In this document: positions 15,730-24,329 of the stretch, one piece after another
How the letters are laid out: each line of letters starts with the position of its first letter
Position numbering within the stretch: position 1 is the first letter of the stretch
NCBI GenBank assembly: GCA_013286585.1
Contig: JABDFK010000022.1
Span: forward strand, 1 to 32,263
Source: Deltaproteobacteria bacterium
Lineage (GTDB): Bacteria > Bdellovibrionota > Bdellovibrionia > Bdellovibrionales > Bdellovibrionaceae
Length of the DNA stretch: 32,263 bases
Direction of reading: 5' to 3'
Position numbers and translations under genes: made by a program
Notes under the pieces: model-generated
What the model was told of the DNA's origin: nothing
Database searches by the model: none
Seen by the model: the letters and a program-made list of their open reading frames with translations, nothing else

Positions 15730-16338
15730 ATGATCGACAGTATTAGCGACGTCTCTCTCAAAAAGCACACCGGCAAAGTTTGGAAAGACTGGATTCAAAT
15801 TCTGAACCAAGCCGGTGCCTCTTCCTGGAGCCATCAAGAGATCGTCGCACATTTAAAAAAGAAACATCGCCAAAGCCTGTGGTGGCAGCAAATGATTGCC
15901 AACGGTTACGAGGTCACCACAGGAAAACGGATCGCCGGTCAGAGCCTCAAAGGCACGTACTCGGCCACGTTGACCAAGTCGATTTCTGTGGATCAGCTGA
16001 AAGCATGGCGCTGGTGCATTTCTGACGAGGGAATCGAAGTGTGGTTGAAGCCGCTTTCTCCTGTAGAAATAAGTGCGGGTACCAGCTTCGAAATCAACGG
16101 CGGTGTCTTCGGCGAAATTCGCACGGTGAAAAAAAATCAGCGCATCCGCATGACTTGGTGTGAACCTGAATGGGAAAAAAGCACCACGGTACAGCTACAT
16201 GTTTACAAGAAGGCCAAGGGCAAATCGCTGTTGGTGATCCAGCATGATGGCCTGAAGTCCGCACGGCAAAAAACCGAGATGCGAACTTACTGGCGCAGTA
16301 CCATCGAAAAGATGGCACTGCTGATAGCCGCTCTTTAG
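15730..16338 (+). CDS. DUF4287 plus SRPBCC (START-like) domain protein
   Basis: 202 residues from ATG 15730; an in-frame ATG at 15664 would add 22 residues. Neither has a clear ribosome binding site. The later start was chosen because DUF4287 proteins usually begin just before the TGK-W block. Residues 14-70 (TGKVWKDWIQILNQAGASSW... WWQQMIANGYEVTTGKR) match DUF4287. The rest is an SRPBCC/AHSA1-like fold with GTSFEINGGVFGEIRTVKKNQRIRMTW in the middle and a final amphipathic helix. It is soluble and cytoplasmic. SRPBCC domains bind hydrophobic ligands; the ligand is unknown. The stop overlaps the stop of the convergent beta-barrel gene. Confidence 0.82.
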   Translation: MIDSISDVSLKKHTGKVWKDWIQILNQAGASSWSHQEIVAHLKKKHRQSLWWQQMIANGYEVTTGKRIAGQSLKGTYSATLTKSISVDQLKAWRWCISDEGIEVWLKPLSPVEISAGTSFEINGGVFGEIRTVKKNQRIRMTWCEPEWEKSTTVQLHVYKKAKGKSLLVIQHDGLKSARQKTEMRTYWRSTIEKMALLIAAL

Positions 16339-16895
16339 AAAATAAATCCTACGCGAGCTCCAATGGCGGTTCCGCGGATTGCACCCGTAGTACCCAGCGA
16401 AGTCGCAGTGGAGACCGTGGTTTGAGCTTCATAGAAGGCCGAGATTCTGAATTTAATAAGATTCAGATCAATTCCCACTTGCGGTGAAGTGAATGTGGAA
16501 TTATCCGCGAAAGTGGTCGCCGTATAGCCTGAAGAGGATGTCGACATTTTGAATCCCAGGTCGGCACCTGCGTAGAAACTAAATAGGCCTAGGCCCAACC
16601 CCACCATCACCGGCACGTCGAGACTATTCATAGTATAAACCAGGTTGACGCTATTTCCCGTGTTCACCTGATAAGTTCGTGGAACATACATAAGACCTGA
16701 ACGAAAAAAGACCAGGGGTAAGTTGAAAGACGCAAGGATGCCACCGCCGAATGTTGTCGCAGTTCCATTGGTAAAATTTTGTGTATAGACAGAGGCATCA
16801 CCGGTGTTACTTCGGCCCTCAGCCACCAGCGCATACTCCAATGCATTCGCTCGAAACGCTAGTAAGGTCATGGTCGCAATTAATATTTTTTTCAC
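16335..16895 (-). CDS. Small outer-membrane beta-barrel protein, GTG start
   Basis: 186 residues. The start is GTG, placed by AAGGAG six bases upstream. Signal peptide MKKILIATMTLLAFRANA, cleaved before LEYAL. The mature chain shows repeated beta-strand patterns with Gly, Thr and aromatics (TTFGGGILASFNLPLVFFRSGLMYV; MVGLGLGLFSFYAGADLGFKM) and ends RVGFIF with a C-terminal Phe. It fits an outer-membrane protein of about eight strands, similar in type but not in sequence to the one at 14925-15461. The DUF6607-like gene ends 29 bases upstream on the same strand, so they may form an operon. Confidence 0.82.
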   Translation of the reverse strand: MKKILIATMTLLAFRANALEYALVAEGRSNTGDASVYTQNFTNGTATTFGGGILASFNLPLVFFRSGLMYVPRTYQVNTGNSVNLVYTMNSLDVPVMVGLGLGLFSFYAGADLGFKMSTSSSGYTATTFADNSTFTSPQVGIDLNLIKFRISAFYEAQTTVSTATSLGTTGAIRGTAIGARVGFIF

Positions 16896-16923
16896 AGAAA
16901 GCTCCTTTTGTTAATATCTGCAG

Positions 16924-17820
16924 CTAATGCTGAAGGTACGAGTTAATCATGTCGCTAATGTCTTGAACAAATTTGGGTGTCGCTACAGTTTTCGCTTGAA
17001 CGGCGGCGTCCACAAGCTCGAACAAGTTCGACCAAAGCGCCTCTTGGCCCGAGGGGTTGACGAACTGTAAGACAGGATCATTGGCACGAATACTGGTCCA
17101 AACATCCTGGACTTTTTCCCACCCCGGTTGATTTTCATTCCACCAGGTGCGAGCGGCCTGGCACTGACTGTCGTCGACACGCGTGTAGGTGTTAGTGCCG
17201 GTTTCATGAGCCACCTTGGTGACATTGCCTTGTTTGTCCACGATCAATTTCAGATTGTCCTCAGATAAAATCCAGCCATTGGCGGTGATCTGGTGAGCAT
17301 TGCTGCGGGAAAGAACATTGTAATCATGGCGAACGGTGGCTTCACGACGGGGGATGGGACTCCAGGCGTTGGCGCAAGACCAGATTTTAGTGGACTCGCT
17401 CCACACTCCAAAACATTCGTTGCGAGGGCTGTCGTCCACTTGAAAAACTCGGCGTTGCCAAGTTCCTTGAACGTTGGGTTCGCTCGCGGATTTCCACAAA
17501 TAATTTCCGAAATACGTGAGGTGTGAAGGCTCTTCCGGCAGCCATTCTTGCCGCCAGTGTTTTTGTATTTCACCGCCGGCGATTAAAATATGCTGTAGGG
17601 AAATCCGTTGATCCTCATCGTGATCGATCGCCACCCACTCCATGGCCTTTTCGTGATACGGTTTGGAAGTCTTGGGATAGTTGGGAATAAAAACCTGATC
17701 TTCGACAAAATCCCAAGCCACGTTGAAGCAACCAGCTTGGGACTTGATCATTTCCCTGGGCGTGGCCGCAAGGGCTGGAATCATGAAAACCAAGACGAAA
17801 AGTGGGAGAAGTGTGTTCAT
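16924..17820 (-). CDS. DUF6607-like exported protein
   Basis: 298 residues from ATG 17820 (a TTG two codons upstream is possible). Signal peptide MNTLLPLFVLVFMIPALAA, cleaved near residue 19. The sequence follows the DUF6607 pattern as I remember it: IKSQAGCFNVAWDF, then KPYHEKAMEWVAID, then RISLQHILIAGGEIQKHWRQEW, QRRVFQVDDSPR, PIPRREATVRHDYNVLSRSN, NTYTRVDDSQCQAARTWW. Many Trp residues and acidic loops suggest a periplasmic binding or beta-rich fold. Function is unknown for the family. It lies just upstream of the beta-barrel gene on the same strand and divergent from the S9 peptidase gene. Confidence 0.78.
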   Translation of the reverse strand: MNTLLPLFVLVFMIPALAATPREMIKSQAGCFNVAWDFVEDQVFIPNYPKTSKPYHEKAMEWVAIDHDEDQRISLQHILIAGGEIQKHWRQEWLPEEPSHLTYFGNYLWKSASEPNVQGTWQRRVFQVDDSPRNECFGVWSESTKIWSCANAWSPIPRREATVRHDYNVLSRSNAHQITANGWILSEDNLKLIVDKQGNVTKVAHETGTNTYTRVDDSQCQAARTWWNENQPGWEKVQDVWTSIRANDPVLQFVNPSGQEALWSNLFELVDAAVQAKTVATPKFVQDISDMINSYLQH

Positions 17821-17969
17821 CCGCAAAGCCTACTTGATTGAGCAGACAGGTCACAAGAAGATTTGATGCCGTTAGATCATGAGTGTCATAAATTTCAGCG
17901 AAGTGACAAGCACAGGAAGCCCCCATATCCTAATAGCCATCCAACGCCCCATCGACGAGGAAAAATACC

Positions 17970-20438
17970 ATGAAATTTCTGTTACTTTTGTCACTACTTA
18001 TGAATGCCACCGAGGTCCTGGCCACTGGCGGATACGACCAACCTCCGAAAAATATTCTGGATGTGTTGCACGCGCCATCCATGCCTGTGCCCAACGTCAG
18101 CCCGACACAAGACATGATTTTACTGACCTCCTGGGAAAGCTACCCACCGATTGCCCGTGTGTCGGCCACCTACTTGCGCCTGGCGGGCGTCCGAATTGAA
18201 CCCAAAAATCACAGTCGCCATGACACCGACGGCGGCTATGGAATTCCACCCTGCGCAAAAAGTTTTGAACTGGTGCACGTCGCCGATGGCGTCACCAAGA
18301 AGGTCGTCCTTCCTGCACGGGCCTGTCCCGGCGATGCGATTTGGAGCGCTGACGGAAAAAAATTCGCCTTTGCAAATACAGCTCCCGAATCCGTCGAACT
18401 TTGGCTGGGTGATGCAAAAACAGGAAAAATCCATCGCGTGCCCGGCGTTCGCCTGAATCCTATGTTCGGTGACGAAATCCACTGGATGCCGGATCAGCAA
18501 CGACTCTTGGTAAAGATGGTGCCCATCAAACTGGGCCCACCGCCACCGGAACCGTTGGTGCCCGACGGCCCCAGCATCCAAGAGACCACGGGTGAAAAAG
18601 GTCAAAGCAGCACTTACGAAAATCGCGACACTCTGAACAACAAGCATGACGAAAATGTTTTTGATTATTATGCGACTTCGCAGTTGGCGTTGGTGGACGC
18701 CACTACGTCGGCCGTTTCCGCGATTGGCAAACCTGCGAATTACTATGAGCTCGACCCGGCGCCGGACGGAAAACATTTATTGGTTAGCTCTATTCACCGC
18801 CCCTACTCCTATGTCACCACCTACGAACGTTTTCCACAGAACGTCGACGTCTGGGAAGTCTCTAAGAACTCTGCGAAGGTCGTGCACACTGTTGCGTCCC
18901 TGCCTCTAGCAGACCGAGTTCCAATTCATGGAGTTCCGACAGGCCCTCGCGATTTTTCTTGGCGCGCCACTGCTCCGGCCACTTTGGTTTGGGCGGAGGC
19001 TCTGGACGGCGGCGACTGGAACGTGAAAGTTCCTGCACGGGACAAAGTTCTTTTTTTGAAAGAGCCCTTCAGTTCACCGGCCACCGAGGTTCTGCGAACA
19101 GAGCAAAGATACCACGGGTTTTCCTGGAGCGAACAACCCAGCGTCGCTCTGATTCACGAATACGATCACAACCGCCACTGGAGAAAAAGTTTTCTGCTGG
19201 ATGTGGATGATCCGTCAAAAAAACAGCGCTTAATATGGGATTTGTCGACCGATGAAAAGTACACCGATCCGGGAAATCCAGTGCGGCGTCGTCTGGCGAA
19301 CGGATATTCGGTGATGCGCCAAGAAGGACACTCCATCTATCTGGCTGGAACCGGAGCCTCCATCGAGGGCGATCGACCGTTTTTAGATCGATTGGACCTT
19401 GATTCTCTGAAAACGGAACGACTTTTTCGCAGCGACAAAAACTCCTACGAGCAATTTCTGTCCTTCACCGGTCCCGACACTCACACGTTTCTGACTTGGC
19501 ACCAATCCCTGATGGAACCGCCCAACGCTTTTTCTAGAACATTAGGAAAGCCGGTAGAAGTGCCTGTGACCGGAGAAGCCACTTTGGTTTCCAGCGGCGT
19601 TGCCATCACCCACATTCCCGATCCCACTCCAGAAGTGCGAGCCATCAAGAAAAGATTGGTGAAGTACAAACGCGCCGATGGACTGGATCTTTCCTTCACA
19701 CTTTACACACCACCAGGATATGTGGAAGGCACCCGAGTGCCTACCATTCTATATGCCTACCCACTCGACTACGCGGATGCTTCAAAAGCTGGCCAGGTCA
19801 CTGGTTCACAAATGACCTTCACACGCTTGCGACAGTACAAATTATTACTTCTTGCCGGTTACGCGATCATCGACAATACCGCTTTTCCAATCGTGGGTGA
19901 CCCCAAGAAAGCCTATGACACTTACTTGGAACAGTTGGTGGCTGACGCCAAAGCCGCCGTGGACGAAGCCGTCCGCCTGGGTGTCGCCGATCCCGAACGC
20001 ATCGGTGTCACTGGACACAGCCATGGTGCTTTGATGACCGCCAATTTGGTAGCACACTCTGCATTGTTCCGCGCCGGTGTAGCCACCAGTGGATCCTACA
20101 ACAAAACACTCACACCTTTTGGTTTCCAAAACGAACGACGATCCGTCTGGGAAGCACCAGATGTGTATCTCAAAGTTTCTCCATTTTTCACCGCGGACAA
20201 ATTAAAAACACCGCTGCTGATCGTGCACGGAGCCGACGACGCCAATCCAGGAACCACGCCGTTGCAAGCAAACAAACTCTTTGAGGCCATCCGCGGAAAC
20301 GGAGGCACCACCCGTCTAGTGATGCTACCCCACGAACCACACTGGTACGCAGCCATGGAATCCAACGAACAGTTGATTTATGAGATGCTACGCTGGTTTG
20401 ATAAGTATCTAAAAAATGCTCCAGCTGCTGGTAAGTAA
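17970..20438 (+). CDS. Exported prolyl-oligopeptidase-family (S9) serine peptidase
   Basis: 822 residues with a signal peptide ending near EVLAT-GG (residue 19). The first ~530 residues look like a beta-propeller with repeats such as DAIWSADGKKFAFANT and ELDPAPDGKHLLVSS. The C-terminal alpha/beta-hydrolase domain carries the triad: Ser684 in GVTGHSHGALM, Asp757 in HGADDANPGT and His791 in LPHEPHWY. The motif spacing and RAGVATSGSYNKTLTPFGFQNERRSVWEAP resemble the glutamyl-peptidase branch (S9D), but substrate choice cannot be fixed. A GAGG lies nine bases before the ATG. It is divergent from the DUF6607-like gene. Likely role: digestion of peptides in the periplasm or outside, fitting a protein-feeding lifestyle. 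Confidence 0.92.
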   Translation: MKFLLLLSLLMNATEVLATGGYDQPPKNILDVLHAPSMPVPNVSPTQDMILLTSWESYPPIARVSATYLRLAGVRIEPKNHSRHDTDGGYGIPPCAKSFELVHVADGVTKKVVLPARACPGDAIWSADGKKFAFANTAPESVELWLGDAKTGKIHRVPGVRLNPMFGDEIHWMPDQQRLLVKMVPIKLGPPPPEPLVPDGPSIQETTGEKGQSSTYENRDTLNNKHDENVFDYYATSQLALVDATTSAVSAIGKPANYYELDPAPDGKHLLVSSIHRPYSYVTTYERFPQNVDVWEVSKNSAKVVHTVASLPLADRVPIHGVPTGPRDFSWRATAPATLVWAEALDGGDWNVKVPARDKVLFLKEPFSSPATEVLRTEQRYHGFSWSEQPSVALIHEYDHNRHWRKSFLLDVDDPSKKQRLIWDLSTDEKYTDPGNPVRRRLANGYSVMRQEGHSIYLAGTGASIEGDRPFLDRLDLDSLKTERLFRSDKNSYEQFLSFTGPDTHTFLTWHQSLMEPPNAFSRTLGKPVEVPVTGEATLVSSGVAITHIPDPTPEVRAIKKRLVKYKRADGLDLSFTLYTPPGYVEGTRVPTILYAYPLDYADASKAGQVTGSQMTFTRLRQYKLLLLAGYAIIDNTAFPIVGDPKKAYDTYLEQLVADAKAAVDEAVRLGVADPERIGVTGHSHGALMTANLVAHSALFRAGVATSGSYNKTLTPFGFQNERRSVWEAPDVYLKVSPFFTADKLKTPLLIVHGADDANPGTTPLQANKLFEAIRGNGGTTRLVMLPHEPHWYAAMESNEQLIYEMLRWFDKYLKNAPAAGK

Positions 20439-20484
20439 ACATGGGTTTTTCATGACGTACCGCTTCGCAGGCCCTGGAAAACTA

Positions 20485-20500
20485 CCTGTCGTGCGACAGG
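20485..20500 (-). terminator. Hairpin in the S9 peptidase-SQR convergent gap
   Basis: A perfect six-pair stem CCTGTC/GACAGG with loop GTGC. On the minus strand it is followed by TAGTTTT and lies 22 bases past the SQR stop, so it is a plausible weak terminator for that gene. The T-run is short and interrupted. Confidence 0.4.
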
Positions 20501-20521
20501 CAAATCTCAACCGAGCCCCCT

Positions 20522-21754
20522 CTACATCCGTCCAGTCATCATGCCGTTCCAGTACATGGGAGGGAGAAGATCTTTTTTCAAAATCCACATGCTTCGGCGT
20601 TCTTTGGTCATGTCCATTGGAAATGACGGCATTAGTTTTCCATCATATCCAAATTCGGCCAAGATCACTTTGCCAACCCCAGTGATCAACGGACAAGAAG
20701 CATATCCGTCGTACAGAGCTGTGGGCTTTTGCCCAGCGATGACCGACAGCATATTTTGCGCCACGACCGGAGCTTGTTTACGAATCGCCGCGCCAGTTTT
20801 CGAATTTGGCACACCGGTGACATCTCCGATGCCAAAAATATTGCCATGATCTTGATGTTGCAACGTGAACTGGTCTACTTTGAGCCAACCCGTCTGCGGT
20901 CCCGCGGTAAAAGCTAAGTTGGATTCACGAACATAGTCATACGCACTCATCGGCGGCACCACATGCAGAAGATCGTAATGCTGAGAGATCAACTCGGTCG
21001 AAGTTTTAACTTGGCCGTCCACTTGAGACTCTGTGGTTTTTTCAAACACAGCCATGTGCTCAGCGGCTTTGACTTCCACTAACTTGTGGGAAAATTTCAG
21101 ATCTATTTTTTTTCGAGCCGCCACTTGCATCAGTGGCGCAGCAAAACTGGGGACGCCAAAGATCACTTTGCCAGCCACTGCAAAAGTGACTTTGGAATTG
21201 GCGCGCACACCGTTTTTTTGAAAGATCTCTTCCGCCAAATACATGATCTTCTGAGGAGCACCGGCACATTTGATTGGCACCGGAGGCATTGTGAAGATGG
21301 CCTCCCCGCCTTTAAAGCTCTGAAGCATTTGCGCCGTTTTTTCGGCGTCCTCAAATTGATAGATACTGCAAAGTCCATCTTTTCCTAGATGACCTTCGAC
21401 GCCCTTAATCTTATTCCAATCTAGTTTCAGACCTGTGGCCACCAAAAGAAAATCGTAAGACAAAATTTTTCCGGATTCGCAGGTCACTTTTCGCGCCGGA
21501 GCATCAACGTTTTTTACGCGATCTTTGATCCAGGAAACTCCGCTAGGAATCACTTTGGACATCGCTCGTTTGGTTTTTTCTTTTTGCACGATTCCGGCGC
21601 CCACCAGGGTCCACAGGGGCTGATAGAAATGATTTTCAGCGGGCTCTACAATGCCTATATCTTGAGCACTGATGGATTTTTTTAAGCGAGAAGCGACGGA
21701 AACTCCGCCGGAACCTGCTCCCAAAATAAGAACTTTAAAATGATTTTTCGACAT
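20522..21754 (-). CDS. sqr: Sulfide:quinone oxidoreductase, type II
   Basis: 410 residues from the ATG at 21754, which has AAGGAG five bases upstream. The longer frame to 21886 crosses into pckG and is rejected. The FAD-binding GAGSGG is at residues 12-17, and the second nucleotide-binding region and IFGIGDVTG (about 306-314) are in place. Cys163 in KCAGAPQKIMYL and Cys354 in YASCPLITG correspond to the two redox cysteines of human SQOR-type enzymes. The tail KERRSMWILKKDLLPPMYWN also matches that branch. SQR oxidises sulfide to a per- or polysulfide and passes electrons to quinone at the membrane. No persulfide dioxygenase or rhodanese gene is visible beside it. It is divergent from pckG. 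Confidence 0.93.
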   Translation of the reverse strand: MSKNHFKVLILGAGSGGVSVASRLKKSISAQDIGIVEPAENHFYQPLWTLVGAGIVQKEKTKRAMSKVIPSGVSWIKDRVKNVDAPARKVTCESGKILSYDFLLVATGLKLDWNKIKGVEGHLGKDGLCSIYQFEDAEKTAQMLQSFKGGEAIFTMPPVPIKCAGAPQKIMYLAEEIFQKNGVRANSKVTFAVAGKVIFGVPSFAAPLMQVAARKKIDLKFSHKLVEVKAAEHMAVFEKTTESQVDGQVKTSTELISQHYDLLHVVPPMSAYDYVRESNLAFTAGPQTGWLKVDQFTLQHQDHGNIFGIGDVTGVPNSKTGAAIRKQAPVVAQNMLSVIAGQKPTALYDGYASCPLITGVGKVILAEFGYDGKLMPSFPMDMTKERRSMWILKKDLLPPMYWNGMMTGRM

Positions 21755-21865
21755 GAATTCTCCTTCAGCGCCATCGTGATAGCTATTTTTTGAGGGAAAG
21801 CCAAGCCTATTGACAGATCGCGGGAAAAAAAGGAAAAACCAGGGCTTCAACAAGTGAGGTTTTTG

Positions 21866-23659
21866 ATGAACGTAGTGAACAAACAACTACTGGCCTGGGT
21901 GAACGAAATTGCTGCGCTGACCAAGCCCCTCAACATTCACTGGTGCGATGGATCTGAAGGCGAAAACTCTAGCTTGCTAGAACTAATGTGCCGCCAAGGA
22001 ACTCTGCGAAAACTCAATCCTGAAAAACGTCCCAATTCTTATTTGGCTTGCTCGAGCCCTTCGGATGTGGCCCGTGTTGAAGATCGCACTTTTATCTGTT
22101 CGAAAAATAAAGAGGACGCTGGTCCCACCAACAACTGGTTAGCGCCCGATGAAATGCGCGCAAAGTTAGCGCCGCTATTCAGCGGCTGTATGCAAGGACG
22201 TACGATGTACGTGATTCCTTTTTGCATGGGCCCCATAGGTTCGCCCATTTCTCAATTCGGTGTAGAGATCACAGACTCTCCTTACGTGGTCGTGAATATG
22301 CGAATCATGACCCGCATGGGAGCCCCAGCGCTGAAAGCTTTGGGCCAAGGTGAGTTCACCAAAGCGGTTCACTCTGTGGGCATGCCTCTGAAGCAGGGAC
22401 AGTCCGATGTCACTTGGCCGTGCAACTCAGAAAATAAATACATTGTTCACTATCCGGAAGAAAGATCGATCTGGTCGTTTGGCTCCGGTTATGGCGGCAA
22501 CGCACTGCTGGGAAAGAAATGTTTTGCTCTGCGAATTGCGTCCAATATGGGACGAAACGAAGGCTGGCTGGCCGAGCACATGCTGATCTTGGGAGTCGAA
22601 AATCCCCAAGGAGAGAAAAAATATATGGCCGCTGCATTCCCCAGTGCTTGTGGCAAAACCAATTTCGCCATGCTAATTCCGCCGACACAAATGAAGGGCT
22701 GGAAAGTCACCACTATCGGTGATGACATCGCTTGGATCAAAGCTGACAGCAATGGTGTTTTACGCGCGATCAATCCTGAGGCCGGATACTTCGGTGTGGC
22801 GCCGGGAACTTCGTTAAGAACCAATCCCAACGCACTCAAGACCGTGGCGTCGAACACTATTTTTACCAACGTGGCTTTGACCTCGGATGGCGATGTCTGG
22901 TGGGAGGGTCTCTCTGAAAAGCCCCCGACAGAGTTGACCGACTGGCAGGGCCAGCCTTGGACGCAGGGTTGCGGTCGACCAGCGGCCCACGCCAACGCCC
23001 GCTTCACCACTCCGGCTCAGCAATGCCCGTCACTGGATAAAGAATGGGAAAATCCTGCCGGTGTGCCGATCTCTGCATTTATTTTCGGCGGCCGCAGAGC
23101 CGACACCATTCCACTGGTTTTTCAAACACAGAATTGGCAAAGCGGAGTTTACTGGGCATCGACGATCGGCTCAGAAACAACGGCTGCGGCCACCGGAGCC
23201 GTCGGCGTCGTTCGCAGAGACCCCATGGCGATGCTGCCTTTCTGCGGTTACAATATGGGAAATTATTTCCAACACTGGCTGAGCATGGAAAAACGCGTGA
23301 CACGACCACCAGAGATTTTCGTGGTGAACTGGTTTCGCAAAGACGAAAATGGAAAATTCATCTGGCCAGGTTACGGCCAAAATATGCGTGTGCTCAAATG
23401 GATGTTCGAGCGCGTGGATGGAAAAGCCAGCGGGCAAAAAGGCATCTTAGGCACGACGCCCACCTATCAGGATCTGGATTGGTCCGGACTTGATTTCACT
23501 CCGCAACAGTTTGAAAAGGTCACCAACATCGATCCGACGAAGTGGCAAAAGGAATTGGCTTCGCACAAGGATTTTTTCGCAAGTTTCGAACAGCACACTC
23601 CGAAAGATTTCTTAGGCATGCAAGACGAGGTCGCGGGACATTTTCGAACCTCTACGTGA
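21866..23659 (+). CDS. pckG: Phosphoenolpyruvate carboxykinase (GTP)
   Basis: 597 residues from ATG 21866, with GAGG about six bases upstream. An in-frame GTG four codons earlier is less likely. The GTP-class signature FPSACGKTN is present with Cys262 and Lys264 in the P-loop. Other family blocks are [40 protein letters not shown] and [11 protein letters not shown]. Length is normal for GTP-PEPCK (about 600-620). The enzyme converts oxaloacetate and GTP to PEP and CO2, the entry step of gluconeogenesis. This suits a cell that grows on amino acids rather than sugar. It is divergent from the SQR gene; the shared 111-base gap contains a TTGACA at 21810 without a matching -10. Confidence 0.97.
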   Translation: MNVVNKQLLAWVNEIAALTKPLNIHWCDGSEGENSSLLELMCRQGTLRKLNPEKRPNSYLACSSPSDVARVEDRTFICSKNKEDAGPTNNWLAPDEMRAKLAPLFSGCMQGRTMYVIPFCMGPIGSPISQFGVEITDSPYVVVNMRIMTRMGAPALKALGQGEFTKAVHSVGMPLKQGQSDVTWPCNSENKYIVHYPEERSIWSFGSGYGGNALLGKKCFALRIASNMGRNEGWLAEHMLILGVENPQGEKKYMAAAFPSACGKTNFAMLIPPTQMKGWKVTTIGDDIAWIKADSNGVLRAINPEAGYFGVAPGTSLRTNPNALKTVASNTIFTNVALTSDGDVWWEGLSEKPPTELTDWQGQPWTQGCGRPAAHANARFTTPAQQCPSLDKEWENPAGVPISAFIFGGRRADTIPLVFQTQNWQSGVYWASTIGSETTAAATGAVGVVRRDPMAMLPFCGYNMGNYFQHWLSMEKRVTRPPEIFVVNWFRKDENGKFIWPGYGQNMRVLKWMFERVDGKASGQKGILGTTPTYQDLDWSGLDFTPQQFEKVTNIDPTKWQKELASHKDFFASFEQHTPKDFLGMQDEVAGHFRTST

Positions 23660-23756
23660 GCGCTCTGTTGGCCTTGAGCTGAAATTTTGGAAAATGCAAG
23701 AATGGGTTTTTAAAGGATGAACTCAGGGCTATGTTTTATTCTGAGAACGGCCGGAC

Positions 23757-24314
23757 CTAGCGGCTGCACGACTCAAATTGTTCCAGCGTAATTTTTCCGT
23801 CACCGGCAACTCGAATGGCTTGGTCCGGAGAAAATCCCCGCCCAAGGGCCACTCTGTAGGCCTTGTAAAAGTCTCTCGCAGCAACGTTGTAATCTAGAGC
23901 AGCAACCTTGATCGAAAGATCAATGGCCCAAGCCAATCTGGTTTTTTTAAGTTGTAGGTCTGCAGCCGAAACGCTGACAGAAGACAGAGACAGCAGTTCA
24001 ATGGCCTTGGCTGCGATGCTTCGTTGTCGGGGCGTGGCCTTTGGATTTTTAAGTGTGGCCGTTAATTTGACGATTTCTGGCAGCGCCCGTGACGAATCAA
24101 CCTTTAGCAACTTTATCAAGGAGGATCTGTCTGGGGAAACCTGCGTATTTTTAAACGCCGAATCCAATTCGGATTCTGGGGAATTCGAAACTCCGACTAT
24201 TGGCAGAGTATAAGCAAGCTCGCAGGACATTCTTTGGCTTGCAAGGGCAGTGACTGATGTGACTGTGATCACAAAGCCAAGCGCTAAAAAAATATTTTTA
24301 AAAAATGTGCTCAT
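23757..24314 (-). CDS. Exported protein, third gene of the AAA+/VWA cluster
   Basis: 185 residues. Signal peptide of about 25 residues (FFKNIFLALGFVITVTSVTALA) with cleavage near ALA-SQ. The ATG is preceded by GGAG at about nine bases, and that site lies in the 15-base gap after the VWA gene, so the two are almost surely co-transcribed. The mature chain is mostly helical, with a Cys five residues after the cleavage site (QRMSCELAY) and another near the end (ESCSR). A helical block (ALPEIVKLTATLKNPKATPRQRSIAAKAIELL) resembles HEAT-like packing. The C-terminal GDGKITLEQFE looks like a single EF-hand-type loop. No family is recognised. It may be a small partner of the exported VWA protein. Confidence 0.8.
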   Translation of the reverse strand: MSTFFKNIFLALGFVITVTSVTALASQRMSCELAYTLPIVGVSNSPESELDSAFKNTQVSPDRSSLIKLLKVDSSRALPEIVKLTATLKNPKATPRQRSIAAKAIELLSLSSVSVSAADLQLKKTRLAWAIDLSIKVAALDYNVAARDFYKAYRVALGRGFSPDQAIRVAGDGKITLEQFESCSR

Positions 24315-24329
24315 ATTATTTTCTCCATG

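Noticed and set aside
21810..21815. Perfect TTGACA box upstream of pckG
   Set aside because: No -10-like hexamer lies 16-18 bases downstream (the sequence is a purine run), so a sigma-70 promoter could not be supported.
21755..21886. 44-codon N-terminal extension of SQR
   Set aside because: It overlaps pckG, and the FAD motif of SQR normally begins a few residues after the start. AAGGAG marks the ATG at 21754.
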